Below are positions 45,634 through 61,514 of a stretch of 64,000 nt of DNA, piece by piece. Origin of the DNA: Streptomyces rimosus (GTDB taxonomy: Bacteria > Actinomycetota > Actinomycetes > Streptomycetales > Streptomycetaceae). The stretch spans positions 2,232,001 to 2,296,000 of the forward strand of contig NZ_CP023688.1 in assembly GCF_008704655.1 (NCBI RefSeq), given 5' to 3'. Each line of letters opens with the position of its first letter. The first letter of the stretch is position 1. The translations under genes were made by a program, and so were the position numbers. The notes beneath the pieces are model-generated. The model ran no database searches, was not told where the DNA came from, and saw nothing but the letters and a program-made list of their open reading frames with translations.

Positions 45634-47079
45634 TCAGCCGGCGGCCGGAGCCTCCGCCCCCTCCCCCGCTTCCTCGTCCTCGAACGGCGGCGGCTGCGGT
45701 GGGGCCTTCGGCAGCCGCAGGGCGGCCAGTGCGCCGACGGCGACCAGTGCGGCCGTCACCCACACCGCGGCCCGGTACGGGCCGGGGCCGGTGGCGGCCG
45801 TGCCGTGGCCGCCGATCACCCCGGCGCAGACGGCGATGCCCAGCGCGCCGCCGAGGGTGCGCAGGATTTGGAAGAGGCCCATCGCCCGGCCCATGTCGGG
45901 CGGGGCGATGTCCTCGAACCCGGCGAGCTGGACGGTGAGCACCGCCGTGCCGAGCACCAGGCCGATGGCGAACATCAGGCCCCGTACGAGCCAGGCGTTG
46001 CCCGCCGCGCCCGGTACGGCGAGGGCCGCGAAGACCGCGGCGGCGAGCAGCAGGGCGGGCGCCGCGAGCCGCCGTGGTCCGATGCGCGGCAGCAGCCGGT
46101 CGACGACCTGGGAGGCGAGCATCAGGCCGACCGCCTCCGGGAAGACGCTCAGTCCCGCGTCGAGGGCCGAGGCGCCCAGCGCGGCCTGGTAGAGCAGCGG
46201 GAAGACGAACAGTACGCCCATCAGGCCGGCGGCGGTGAGCACGGCGAGTGTGGAGGCCGTACCGTACGCCCGTCCGGCGAGCAGCCGCAGCTTCAGCAGG
46301 GGCTCTGGCGTACGGAGCTGGTGGACGACGGCGGCGGCCGGCAGCAGCACGCCGAGGACTGCGCTGACCGCGACGGCGGGCTGCGTCCAGCCCTGCGAGG
46401 GGCCGAACCCGAGCGCGTACGTGAGCAGTCCGAGCCCCGGGGTGGCGAGCCAGAACCCGGCCCGGTCGAACGGCCCCGGCGCGCCCTCGACGTGCTCGCG
46501 CAGCCCGATGACGCCCAGCAGGACGGCGGCGGCACCGATCGGCACGTTCACGAAGAACAGCCAGTGCCAGGACAGGTGCTGCGTCAGGAAGCCGCCCAGC
46601 GGCGGCCCGAGGGCGGGCATCAGGGCGGTCGGGACGATCAGGACCTTGGACAGCTTGGCCCGTTCGTGCGGCGGGAACGCGCGGAACAGCAGGGTCATGC
46701 CGACCGGGGTGAGCAGCCCGCCCGCCAGGCCCTGCACCGCCCGCGCCACGACGAGCGCGGGCAGGTCGGGGGCCAGGCCGCAGGCGGCCGAGGCGGTGGT
46801 GAAGACGGCGAGCCCGCCGAGGAAGACCCGCTTGGTGCCATAGCGGTCGCCGAGCCAGCCGGCCACTGGCAGGGCCAGCGCGAGGGCGACGAGGAAGGCG
46901 GTCTCGACGGTGTTGGCCGCCGGGACCGGGCGGCCGAAGTCGCCCGCGATGGTGTAGAGGGCGGGGTTGACGATGGTCGAGTCGAGGCCGTTCATGCACA
47001 TGGCGGCCGTGTAGACGAGGACGACGGCGGTCTTCGGGGACAGCCGGGACGGCCGGGTCCGGGTCGGTGCGGTGGTCAC
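45634..47079 (-). CDS. MFS transporter (DHA2/EmrB-QacA type), probable siderophore exporter
   Basis: A 481-residue, roughly 14-helix exporter. It has CMNGLDSTIVNPALYTIAG (DHA2 motif D-like), WLGDRYGTKRVFLGGLAVF (motif A) and the antiporter motif C-like PTALMPALGPPLGGFLTQHL. It begins 4 bp after the NRPS stop on the same strand, so it is co-transcribed with it. Secretion of the finished siderophore is the obvious role. The C-terminus carries an acidic Pro-rich tail. Confidence 0.9.
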   Translation of the reverse strand: MTTAPTRTRPSRLSPKTAVVLVYTAAMCMNGLDSTIVNPALYTIAGDFGRPVPAANTVETAFLVALALALPVAGWLGDRYGTKRVFLGGLAVFTTASAACGLAPDLPALVVARAVQGLAGGLLTPVGMTLLFRAFPPHERAKLSKVLIVPTALMPALGPPLGGFLTQHLSWHWLFFVNVPIGAAAVLLGVIGLREHVEGAPGPFDRAGFWLATPGLGLLTYALGFGPSQGWTQPAVAVSAVLGVLLPAAAVVHQLRTPEPLLKLRLLAGRAYGTASTLAVLTAAGLMGVLFVFPLLYQAALGASALDAGLSVFPEAVGLMLASQVVDRLLPRIGPRRLAAPALLLAAAVFAALAVPGAAGNAWLVRGLMFAIGLVLGTAVLTVQLAGFEDIAPPDMGRAMGLFQILRTLGGALGIAVCAGVIGGHGTAATGPGPYRAAVWVTAALVAVGALAALRLPKAPPQPPPFEDEEAGEGAEAPAAG

Positions 47080-47083
47080 CGGG

Positions 47084-54799
<7,716 letters not shown>

Positions 54800-54862
54800 G
54801 TGTGTGACAACTCCCGGGGAGAAATCCGACCTTCGCGCACCGGCCGGGACAGCCCGCGCGCA

Positions 54863-54884
54863 AACTTAGGGAAGCCTAAGTTAT
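54863..54884. promoter_or_regulatory. Iron box between NRPS and M20 hydrolase genes
   Basis: An 8-4-8 inverted repeat (AACTTAGG / CCTAAGTT, 54863-54882) contains the TTAGG-NAAG-CCTAA core seen in the dhb box. It lies 64 bp upstream of the NRPS ATG and 66 bp upstream of the divergent hydrolase ATG, so one repressor site could control both. Confidence 0.8.
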
Positions 54885-54949
54885 TTTTTACTCTTCCGTG
54901 GTGCCGCCGACCGCTGCGGGCACCGGCCACCGAGCCCGAAGAGGAGACG

Positions 54950-56140
54950 ATGACGTCCACCACCACCCCCGCCCCCGGGTCCGCCGTACTGCCCGCCGCC
55001 GTCAAGGACGCCGTGCGGCAGCACATCGCGGACCGGCGCGGCACCCTGCTGGACCTCAGCCGCCGTATCCACGGCTGTCCGGAGACGGCCTTCACCGAGC
55101 ACCGCGCCGCGGCCTGGTGCGCGGAGCTGCTGCGCGAGCACGGTTTCGCCGTGACCGCGCCCGCCCACGGCCTGGACACCGCGTTCGTGGCCACCGCCGG
55201 GACCGGCCCGGTCACGGTGGCGATCGCCTGCGAGTACGACGCGCTGCCGGACCTCGGCCACGCCTGCGGCCACAACCTGATCGCGGCGGCCGGTGTCGGC
55301 GCGGCGCTGGGCCTGGCCCCGTTCGCGGCGGAACTGGGCCTGACCGTGCGGGTCGTGGGCACGCCTGCCGAGGAGCGCGGCGCGGGCAAGGCGCTGCTTC
55401 TGGAGGCCGGGGCGTTCGACGGGGTGGACGCGGCGATGATGGTGCACCCGTGTCCGTTCGAGATGTCCGACTTCCGGTCGTTCGCGCTGGGCACGCTGTC
55501 CGTCACGTACACCGGCCGCACCGCCCACCCCAGCCTCAACCCGCACGAGGGCCGCAACGCGGCCGACGCTCTGACGGTCGCGCAGGTCGCCCTGGGCCTG
55601 CTGCGCCAGCAGTTGCCGCCGCAGTGGCGGGTGCACGGCGTCACGACGTCGGCGGGCTCGGCGCCCAACGCGATACCGGACCGCGCGACGGCCGAGTACG
55701 AGATCCGCGCCGAGGCCGCCGAGGACCTGCGCGAGCTGCGGGAGCGGGTGGAGGCGTGCTTCCGGGCCGGGGCGCTGGCGACCGGCTGCGAGGTGACGCT
55801 GGAGCGCCCGGAGCCCGACTACCTGGACTTCCGCGGCGACCCCGGGCTGATCGCCCTGTGGGAGGCGAACGCGCGCGCCCTGGGCCGGCCGGAGCCGGTC
55901 GTGCGCGGGCCCTTCGCCTGTACGGACATGGGCAACGTGTCGCACGCGGTCCCCTCGATCCATCCCGTACTGGACATCAGCGGGGGCGCCTGCGGGCCGC
56001 ACGAGCCGGAGTTCGCCGAGGCGGCGGTGTCGCCGGCGGCCGAACAGGCACTGCTGGACGGCGCGGTGGGCCTGGCCTGGACGGCCGCGGACTTCGCGTA
56101 CGGCAGGAACGGCGGAAGCGGCGGCGCGGCCGGGGCGTGA
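54950..56140 (+). CDS. M20-family metallo-amidohydrolase
   Basis: A 396-residue M20D-type hydrolase similar to amidohydrolases that open N-acyl or p-aminobenzoyl-glutamate amides. Metal-site motifs are ACEYDALPDLGHACGHN near residue 100, VGTPAEERGAGK near 140 and the dimerisation domain with TAHPSLNPHEGRNA. ATG 54950 is preceded by GAGGAG. It shares an iron box with the NRPS and so is probably iron-regulated. It could hydrolyse the DHB-amino-acid amide of the used siderophore after Fes opens the lactone, or process a precursor. This is inferred only from context. Confidence 0.85.
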   Translation: MTSTTTPAPGSAVLPAAVKDAVRQHIADRRGTLLDLSRRIHGCPETAFTEHRAAAWCAELLREHGFAVTAPAHGLDTAFVATAGTGPVTVAIACEYDALPDLGHACGHNLIAAAGVGAALGLAPFAAELGLTVRVVGTPAEERGAGKALLLEAGAFDGVDAAMMVHPCPFEMSDFRSFALGTLSVTYTGRTAHPSLNPHEGRNAADALTVAQVALGLLRQQLPPQWRVHGVTTSAGSAPNAIPDRATAEYEIRAEAAEDLRELRERVEACFRAGALATGCEVTLERPEPDYLDFRGDPGLIALWEANARALGRPEPVVRGPFACTDMGNVSHAVPSIHPVLDISGGACGPHEPEFAEAAVSPAAEQALLDGAVGLAWTAADFAYGRNGGSGGAAGA

Positions 56141-56146
56141 CGGAGC

Positions 56147-56174
56147 GCCGGTGGCACCCGGGGGTGCCACCGGC
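56147..56174. terminator. Stem-loop between convergent M20 and binding-protein genes
   Basis: A perfect 12-bp stem (56147-56158 with 56163-56174) and 4-base loop begins 7 bp after the hydrolase stop. Confidence 0.75.
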
Positions 56175-56203
56175 GTCCGGACGGCCGTACGGGCCGCCGC
56201 GGC

Positions 56204-57202
56204 TCAGGACTTGGACAGCGCCTTGCTGATGTCGTTCATGACGACATCGCTGGCGAGCGGGCCGCCGCGGGTGGACCAGACGGAACCGTCGACGGTCGCC
56301 ACGTGGTTCTTCCGGACCGCGCCCAGCTCCTTGTAGGCGGGCTTGGTCTGCACGTCCTTCAGGGCCTTCTCGCCGTCGGAGGTCAGCGTGGACAGGAACA
56401 GCCAGTCGCCGTCGATCTCGTTGATCTTCTCCAGGCTGAGCGACGGGGTGTGCGCGTTGCCGTCCTTGTTCTGGTTGGCGGGCCGCTTCAGACCCATCTC
56501 CAGGGCGACGCCGCTGGCGAACTGCTTGCGCTCCATCCAGCTCGGCCCGTCCTGGTTCCAGCGGACGATGGAGACGGCGGCGCCCTTGTTGGCGCCCAGC
56601 TTCTCACCCGCCGCCTTGGCGGCCGCCTCGTGGTCGGCGATGACCTTGTTGGCGTCGTTCAGCTTGTTGACGGCGTTTCCGATACCGCGGAAGGAGATCT
56701 TCCAGTCGTCGGTGGGCGCCATGGTGACCAGGGTGGCGGGGGTGATCTCGCGCAGCTGCTTGAGTACCTGCTCGTCCTGCATGTCACCGGCGAGGATCAG
56801 GTCGGGCTTGGCCGCGATGACCTTGTCCATGACCGGCTTGAGCAGGCCGCCGACGACGTCGATGCCCTTGACCTTGTCGGCCAGGTAGGCGGGCGGCTTG
56901 TCCAGGCCCTGCCCGTTGGTGATGCCGACCGGCTTGATCTTCAGCGCCAGCACCGCGTCCAGGTCTTCCTGGGTCAGCGTGACGATCCGCTGCGGGTGGG
57001 CGGGCACCTGGACGACCTTGCCGGTGGCGTCCTTGACCGTACGGGTCTCGCCGGACGCCGCGTCCTTGCCGCCCTTGTCCTTGGAGTCCGCGCCGGCGTC
57101 CGATCCGCAGCCGGTGAGCAGCAGCGTCGCGGCCCCGAGGGCGGCGACGGCCGCGGCGGCACGGCGCCGGGTGGTCAGAAGTGAGCGGCGGGACACGGTC
57201 AT
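56204..57202 (-). CDS. Ferric-siderophore-binding lipoprotein (FecB/FepB type)
   Basis: A 332-residue substrate-binding protein of the TroA/FecB class. The signal sequence ends in a lipobox (LLLTGCGS). The domain shows QRIVTLTQEDLDAVLALKIK, a rigid inter-lobe helix and the final SVWSTRGGPLASDVVMNDI typical of siderophore receptors. ATG 57202 has GGAG at good spacing. It is divergent from the ATPase gene, with an iron box between them, and should deliver ferric siderophore to the double-length permease at 42-44 kb. Confidence 0.9.
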   Translation of the reverse strand: MTVSRRSLLTTRRRAAAAVAALGAATLLLTGCGSDAGADSKDKGGKDAASGETRTVKDATGKVVQVPAHPQRIVTLTQEDLDAVLALKIKPVGITNGQGLDKPPAYLADKVKGIDVVGGLLKPVMDKVIAAKPDLILAGDMQDEQVLKQLREITPATLVTMAPTDDWKISFRGIGNAVNKLNDANKVIADHEAAAKAAGEKLGANKGAAVSIVRWNQDGPSWMERKQFASGVALEMGLKRPANQNKDGNAHTPSLSLEKINEIDGDWLFLSTLTSDGEKALKDVQTKPAYKELGAVRKNHVATVDGSVWSTRGGPLASDVVMNDISKALSKS

Positions 57203-57287
57203 CGAGGACTCCGGGTTCAATGGGACACGAGGTGCGGACGGCATACGGGTGGCCGCCGGAAGCAGCCACAACGTGGCCGATTCGCGT

Positions 57288-57306
57288 TAAGGTTAGCCTT
57301 ACCTTA
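57288..57306. promoter_or_regulatory. Iron box between binding protein and ATPase genes
   Basis: TAAGGTTAGCCTTACCTTA matches the iron-box consensus at 15 of 19 positions and is nearly palindromic. It lies 86 bp upstream of the binding-protein ATG and 66 bp upstream of the ATPase GTG. Confidence 0.88.
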
Positions 57307-57371
57307 TGACAAAATGGCAAGAGGTGTGACACGCCTGTGACCACCCTTGCCCCGGAGAAAGGCCGGCCCCC

Positions 57372-58166
57372 GTGGAACTCCGCGTCGAGCAGCTCACCGC
57401 CGGATACGCCGGGCACCCGGTCGTCGACCGCGTGGACCTGACGGTCGAGTCGGGCACGGTGGTGGCGGTGGTCGGCCCCAACGGCTGCGGCAAATCCACC
57501 CTGCTGCGCTGCCTGGCCCGCCTCCACGAACCGGAATCGGGGCGGGTGTTCGCGGGCGACGCGGACGTGTGGCGGCTCAAGCAGCGGGAGGCGGCCCACC
57601 GCATCGCGCTGCTCCCCCAGTCCCCCCAGGCACCCGAGGCGGTCACCGTCGCCGGGCTCGTACGGTACGGACGCCACCCGCACCAGGGCCTGTTCCGCCA
57701 GTGGTCGCGCGAGGACGAACGGGCCGTGACCCGCGCCCTGGAGCAGACCGGCACCAGCGCCCTGGCCGGCCGGCGCCTCGACCAGCTCTCCGGCGGCCAG
57801 CGCCAGCGCTGCTGGCTGGCCATGGCGCTCGCCCAGGAGACCCCCGTCGTGCTGCTCGACGAGCCGACCAGCGCCCTCGACATCGGGCACGCCGTGGAGG
57901 TGCTGGACCTGGTGCGCGAGGTCGCGGCGGGCGGGCGCACCATCGTCATGGTCGTCCACGACCTCGCGGCGGCGGCCCGCTACGCCGACACGGTCGTCGC
58001 GATGCGCTCGGGCCGGGTGGTCGCCGCCGGCCCGCCGCGCGAGATCATCGACGCCGCGCTCGTGAAGGAGCTGTACGGCGTGGACGCGGAGATCCTCGCC
58101 GCGCCCTCCGACGGCTCCCCGGTGGTCGTACCGACGGCCCGCGCGGCGGAACCCGTACGGTCCTGA
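57372..58166 (+). CDS. Siderophore ABC transporter ATPase (FecE/FepC type)
   Basis: A 264-residue ATPase with Walker A VGPNGCGKSTLLRCLARL (near residue 36), the Q-loop in ALLPQSPQAPEAVTVAGLV, signature LSGGQRQRCWLAMALAQ, Walker B VVLLDEPTSALD and H-loop MVVHDLAAAARYAD. These are characteristic of the iron-siderophore branch. GTG 57372 is preceded by GAGAAAGG. It completes the import system with the adjacent lipoprotein and the distant permease. Confidence 0.92.
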   Translation: MELRVEQLTAGYAGHPVVDRVDLTVESGTVVAVVGPNGCGKSTLLRCLARLHEPESGRVFAGDADVWRLKQREAAHRIALLPQSPQAPEAVTVAGLVRYGRHPHQGLFRQWSREDERAVTRALEQTGTSALAGRRLDQLSGGQRQRCWLAMALAQETPVVLLDEPTSALDIGHAVEVLDLVREVAAGGRTIVMVVHDLAAAARYADTVVAMRSGRVVAAGPPREIIDAALVKELYGVDAEILAAPSDGSPVVVPTARAAEPVRS

Positions 58167-58189
58167 CGGCCGCCGCGGTCACGGACACG

Positions 58190-58221
58190 CGGACGGGCCC
58201 GCCGTACGACGGGCCCGTCCG
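58190..58221. terminator. Bidirectional stem-loop between ATPase and glycosyltransferase genes
   Basis: A perfect 12-bp stem (58190-58201 with 58210-58221) with an 8-base loop separates convergent genes. Confidence 0.75.
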
Positions 58222-58242
58222 TGGGTGTGGCCAAAAAGTGCC

Positions 58243-59463
58243 TCAGGCAACCAGCTTTTCCAGGTCGGCGACGACCTGCCCGATGTCCGGCAGGGCGAGG
58301 CTGGCGAGCTGCGCCCGCCGGCAGCGCGCGGCCGTCTCACGGTCGGCCAGCAGCTCCCGGCACACGGCGGCCACGGCGTCCGGGTCGGTGTCCGTGAGGT
58401 GCCGGCCGAGGCCCAGTTCCTGTACGCGCGCGGCGTTGGGCAGCTGGTCGCCGAAGTTCGGCAGCACCGCCATGGGCGTGCCCGTGCGCACCGCTTCGCG
58501 GATGCTGTTGTAGCCGCCGTGGGTGACGAACAGGTCGGCGCACTCCAGCAGCAGCGGCTGCGCGAGGCGGTCCGTCAGGTGGACGTGCGGCGCGGGCTCG
58601 ACGCCGCCGGCCGCTTCGATGCCGCCGGTCGCCACCACGGCCGTGCACTCCAGCCGGGACAGGCCCGCGATGATGGTCGCCAGCTGCTCCGCCGGGTCGG
58701 TCATGCCCACCGGCAGCGGGGTGCCCGGGGGCAGCACCTCGCGGAACATCGGCAGCGCGGTGCCCACCGCGGCGAACACCAGCGGCCGGTCGGTGGGGAG
58801 TTCGGCGACCCAGTCCGGCAGTCCGGCGGTGCGGTCCACCACGGTGGTCTGGCGGTAGGCCAGTACGGTGGCCGGGAACCGCGCGAAGGAGTACTCGGCG
58901 GGCAGGTAGTCGAAACGGCCGTGCGGGTAGAGCGACCCGGGCTCCTCCTGCACGGGCAGCCCCAGCTGCTCCCGCAGCCGGTTCAGCGCCGGGAGCAGCG
59001 CCGCCGGGTCGAGGATGTTGACGGTGCCCGCGGGGATGGGCAGCTGCGGGATGCCGAGCTGTTCGGCGAGCAGGCAGGCGCCGATGTCCATGCCGTCGCG
59101 GATGATCGCGTCGGGGCGGAAGTCCCGGGCCAGCTCCGCAAGGACGCGGTGGCCTTCGAGGGCCATGTCGCCGGTGAGGCGGTCGACCAGGACCTTCAGG
59201 TGCGCTTCGTGGTCGTCGTCCGCCGTGTCGGCCCCCGCCGCCTCGGCTGCCTCGGCCGCCTCGGCCGAGGCGCGCCCCATCGCGCTGAAGTCGATGCGCG
59301 GCAGGGTGGGCTCGACCGTCACGGGGTCGGCGGCGAATACGGGTGCCACGTCGGCCGTCGTGACGACCGTGACCTCGTGTCCGGCGCCGGCCAGCGCGCG
59401 GGCCAGCGGCAGCAGGGCTCGGCCGTGCGAGGGGGAGCCGGTGGCGGTGCACAGGACGCGCAT
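58243..59463 (-). CDS. MGT-type glycosyltransferase (GT1 family)
   Basis: A 406-residue GT-B glycosyltransferase resembling macrolide-inactivating (OleD/MGT) and antibiotic glycosyltransferases. The N-terminal acceptor domain starts MRVLCTATGSPSHGRALLPL; the donor domain has VFAAVGTALPM, VHLTDRLAQPLLLECADLFV and the sugar-nucleotide motif THGGYNSIREAVRTGTPMAV. ATG 59463 is chosen because it opens the family-typical N-terminus. It has no biosynthetic neighbours, so a resistance or xenobiotic glycosylation role is more likely than pathway tailoring. An acidic insert rich in Ala/Glu lies near residues 70-85. Confidence 0.88.
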   Translation of the reverse strand: MRVLCTATGSPSHGRALLPLARALAGAGHEVTVVTTADVAPVFAADPVTVEPTLPRIDFSAMGRASAEAAEAAEAAGADTADDDHEAHLKVLVDRLTGDMALEGHRVLAELARDFRPDAIIRDGMDIGACLLAEQLGIPQLPIPAGTVNILDPAALLPALNRLREQLGLPVQEEPGSLYPHGRFDYLPAEYSFARFPATVLAYRQTTVVDRTAGLPDWVAELPTDRPLVFAAVGTALPMFREVLPPGTPLPVGMTDPAEQLATIIAGLSRLECTAVVATGGIEAAGGVEPAPHVHLTDRLAQPLLLECADLFVTHGGYNSIREAVRTGTPMAVLPNFGDQLPNAARVQELGLGRHLTDTDPDAVAAVCRELLADRETAARCRRAQLASLALPDIGQVVADLEKLVA

Positions 59464-59754
59464 GGTGTTCCTCAATTCTGGGCCGGTGGGAGGTTCGATC
59501 ACCGTAGAAAGCCGCGAAAACACGTGTCAAAGACGGGTGACGGTATTCGGCGACATTGAGTCATTCCCAGGGGAAAGGGCTTGTCAAGGGGAGGTGAGTG
59601 TGGGCAAAGGCATTCCGGATCCGGGGCCGCGGCGTGATCCGGAGCGGGTTCCGCACGCTCCGCCCCCCGCAAGATGCGATCAGCGGCGGGGCGCCACACG
59701 ATGGGACCACGCAGGCGCCGCGGCGCACGGCCGGCAGGAAGGCGGACACCCGAC

Positions 59755-60522
59755 GTGGAGCACATCGAAGAGCGCTCGGCGCCGTCCGGAACCGGTGGAG
59801 AGGCCGGGGCCGCATCCCCGGTCGAGGCCGCCCGCTCGTGCCTGACCCGCTCCTCCGTCTGCCTGATGTCCCCGGCCTCGGTACGGGAGCACCTGGGCGC
59901 GGACGACGAAGCCTGGGCGCGCTTCGCCGCGCACTGGGACGAGCTGGGCGAGGACCGGTACGCGGCCGAACGCGGAACCCGCAGGCTGCGCCGCTACGGA
60001 CAGTTCGCCCTCACCCCGGCCACCGGGGAGCTGGAGCGGCTGCCCCACACGCCGTTCGTCCAGCCGGAGGACACCAACCCCCTGTACGAGGCGGTGGACC
60101 GCGACTTCGAGCCGCTGACCGACACGTTCGCCGCCGACCCGCTGCTGCGCCCGCTGTTCGACCTGCTGGCGCAGGCGGCGGCCGCGCTGGACGACGCCGG
60201 GCGCTGGATCGTCAAGGTGCACCCGTTCCGGGTCGTCGCGACGGCCGGCGACGAGGGCAACCCGACCCCGGAGGGACGGCACAGGGACGGGGTGACCCTG
60301 GTGTCCTCACTGCTCGTCAACCGGGAGAACGCGGTCGGCGGCCAGAGCTGCGTCTACACCCTCGACGGGCGGGAGCTGCTGTGCACCACCCTGCACCGTC
60401 CGGGCAGCCTGCTGATGTCGGACGACCGGGACTCGCTGCACTGCGTCTCCCCCATCCGGCCGATGGACATCACGGCGCCCGCCTACCGCGACGTACTGGT
60501 GACCACGCTCACCGCCGCATAG
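59755..60522 (+). CDS. 2OG-Fe(II) oxygenase of the BsmA/IDO family (PF10014-like)
   Basis: A 255-residue non-haem iron dioxygenase. The facial triad can be seen as HxD in TPEGRHRDGVTLVSSLLVNR and a distal His in LLMSDDRDSLHCVSPIRP. Conserved VKVHPFRVVATAGDEG matches the family, whose studied members hydroxylate free amino acids such as isoleucine with 2-oxoglutarate. GTG 59755 is a compromise; ATG 59674 is possible but would add a basic low-complexity leader. It is followed by a methyltransferase gene 27 bp away. Confidence 0.82.
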   Translation: MEHIEERSAPSGTGGEAGAASPVEAARSCLTRSSVCLMSPASVREHLGADDEAWARFAAHWDELGEDRYAAERGTRRLRRYGQFALTPATGELERLPHTPFVQPEDTNPLYEAVDRDFEPLTDTFAADPLLRPLFDLLAQAAAALDDAGRWIVKVHPFRVVATAGDEGNPTPEGRHRDGVTLVSSLLVNRENAVGGQSCVYTLDGRELLCTTLHRPGSLLMSDDRDSLHCVSPIRPMDITAPAYRDVLVTTLTAA

Positions 60523-60549
60523 CCGCGGCTCCGCCCCGGGCTGCAAGAA

Positions 60550-61239
60550 ATGGTGCGACCGGGGTACCCGTGGCGGGTGTTCTTCATCAGACCGCCGGGC
60601 GTGTACGCGCCCCAGGAAGACACCGGGATGCTGGCCGCGGCGCTCCGGCAGGAGACCCTGCGGCCGGGCGCGGAGGTACTGGACGTGGGGACGGGCAGCG
60701 GGGCCCTGGCGGTCGCCGCGGCCCGGCACGGTGCCGGGCGGGTCACCGCCGTGGACGCCGCGCTCGCCGCCGTGCTCACCACCCGGTTGAACGCCTGGTT
60801 CGCCGGGCACCGGGGTCAGGTGCGCGCGTACCGGGGCGACCTGCTGCGCCCGGTGGCCGGGCACCGCTTCGACCTGATCATGGCGAATCCGCCGTACGTA
60901 CCCTGCGCCGCACCGGTGCCGCCGCGCGGTGGCCGGGCGCGGGCGTGGGACGCCGGGCCGGACGGCCGGGCCGTACTGGACCGGCTGTGTGCCCAGGCGC
61001 CCACGCTCCTCGCCCCGGACGGCGTGCTGCTGTTGGTGCATTCGGGGCTCTGCGATCCCGTCCGGACCGTGGAACTGCTGGCCGGGGCCGGGCTGAAGGC
61101 CGCCGTCACCGACCGGCGGTCCATCCCGTTCGGGCCCGTGCTGCGGCGGCGCGCGCCCTGGCTGGAGGCCCAGGGGCTGACGGCTCCGGGCCAGGACAAG
61201 GAAGAGCTGGTGGTGGTCCGTGCCCAGCGCCCCGCGTGA
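60550..61239 (+). CDS. PrmC/HemK-like SAM methyltransferase
   Basis: A 229-residue methyltransferase with the N5-glutamine/adenine signature NPPY (IMANPPYVPCA near residue 117), motif I VLDVGTGSGALAVAAARHG and the upstream FFIRPPGVYAPQEDTGML typical of short HemK-family paralogs. The release-factor-binding N-terminal domain of true PrmC is absent. Streptomyces carry several such paralogs, often next to CDGSH and heme-oxygenase-like genes as here; their substrates are unknown. ATG 60550 is preceded by a weak site. Confidence 0.83.
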   Translation: MVRPGYPWRVFFIRPPGVYAPQEDTGMLAAALRQETLRPGAEVLDVGTGSGALAVAAARHGAGRVTAVDAALAAVLTTRLNAWFAGHRGQVRAYRGDLLRPVAGHRFDLIMANPPYVPCAAPVPPRGGRARAWDAGPDGRAVLDRLCAQAPTLLAPDGVLLLVHSGLCDPVRTVELLAGAGLKAAVTDRRSIPFGPVLRRRAPWLEAQGLTAPGQDKEELVVVRAQRPA

Positions 61240-61252
61240 GGAGCAGGAGCCG

Positions 61253-61498
61253 GTGGCTGAGCGTGCGCACGGCGGGCGCGAGGACGCGCGCCGGGTCGTC
61301 CAGGACCCCGGGGGCCCGGTGCTGATCGAGGGCCCCGTCGAGGTGCAGCTCGACGACGGTACGACGGCGCGTTCGGACCGCCCTTTCGTGGCGCTGTGCA
61401 TGTGCCGCCGCAGCCGGTCCTACCCCTGGTGCGACACCAGCCACCGCGGGCGCAAGCGGCCTCCGGCACCGCGCGCCCGGGCCGCCGGGGACTCGTGA
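61253..61498 (+). CDS. CDGSH-type iron-sulfur protein
   Basis: An 81-residue protein with one mitoNEET-like cluster motif, CMCRRSRSYPWCDTSH, giving three Cys and one His ligands for a [2Fe-2S] cluster. The Gly of the CDG core is Thr here. GTG 61253 has AGGAG at 9 bases and is preferred to GTG 61220, which overlaps the previous gene. It lies between a methyltransferase and a convergent heme-oxygenase-fold enzyme and may donate electrons or iron-sulfur units to one of them. Confidence 0.85.
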   Translation: MAERAHGGREDARRVVQDPGGPVLIEGPVEVQLDDGTTARSDRPFVALCMCRRSRSYPWCDTSHRGRKRPPAPRARAAGDS

Positions 61499-61514
61499 GA
61501 CAGCGGTCGGGGCC

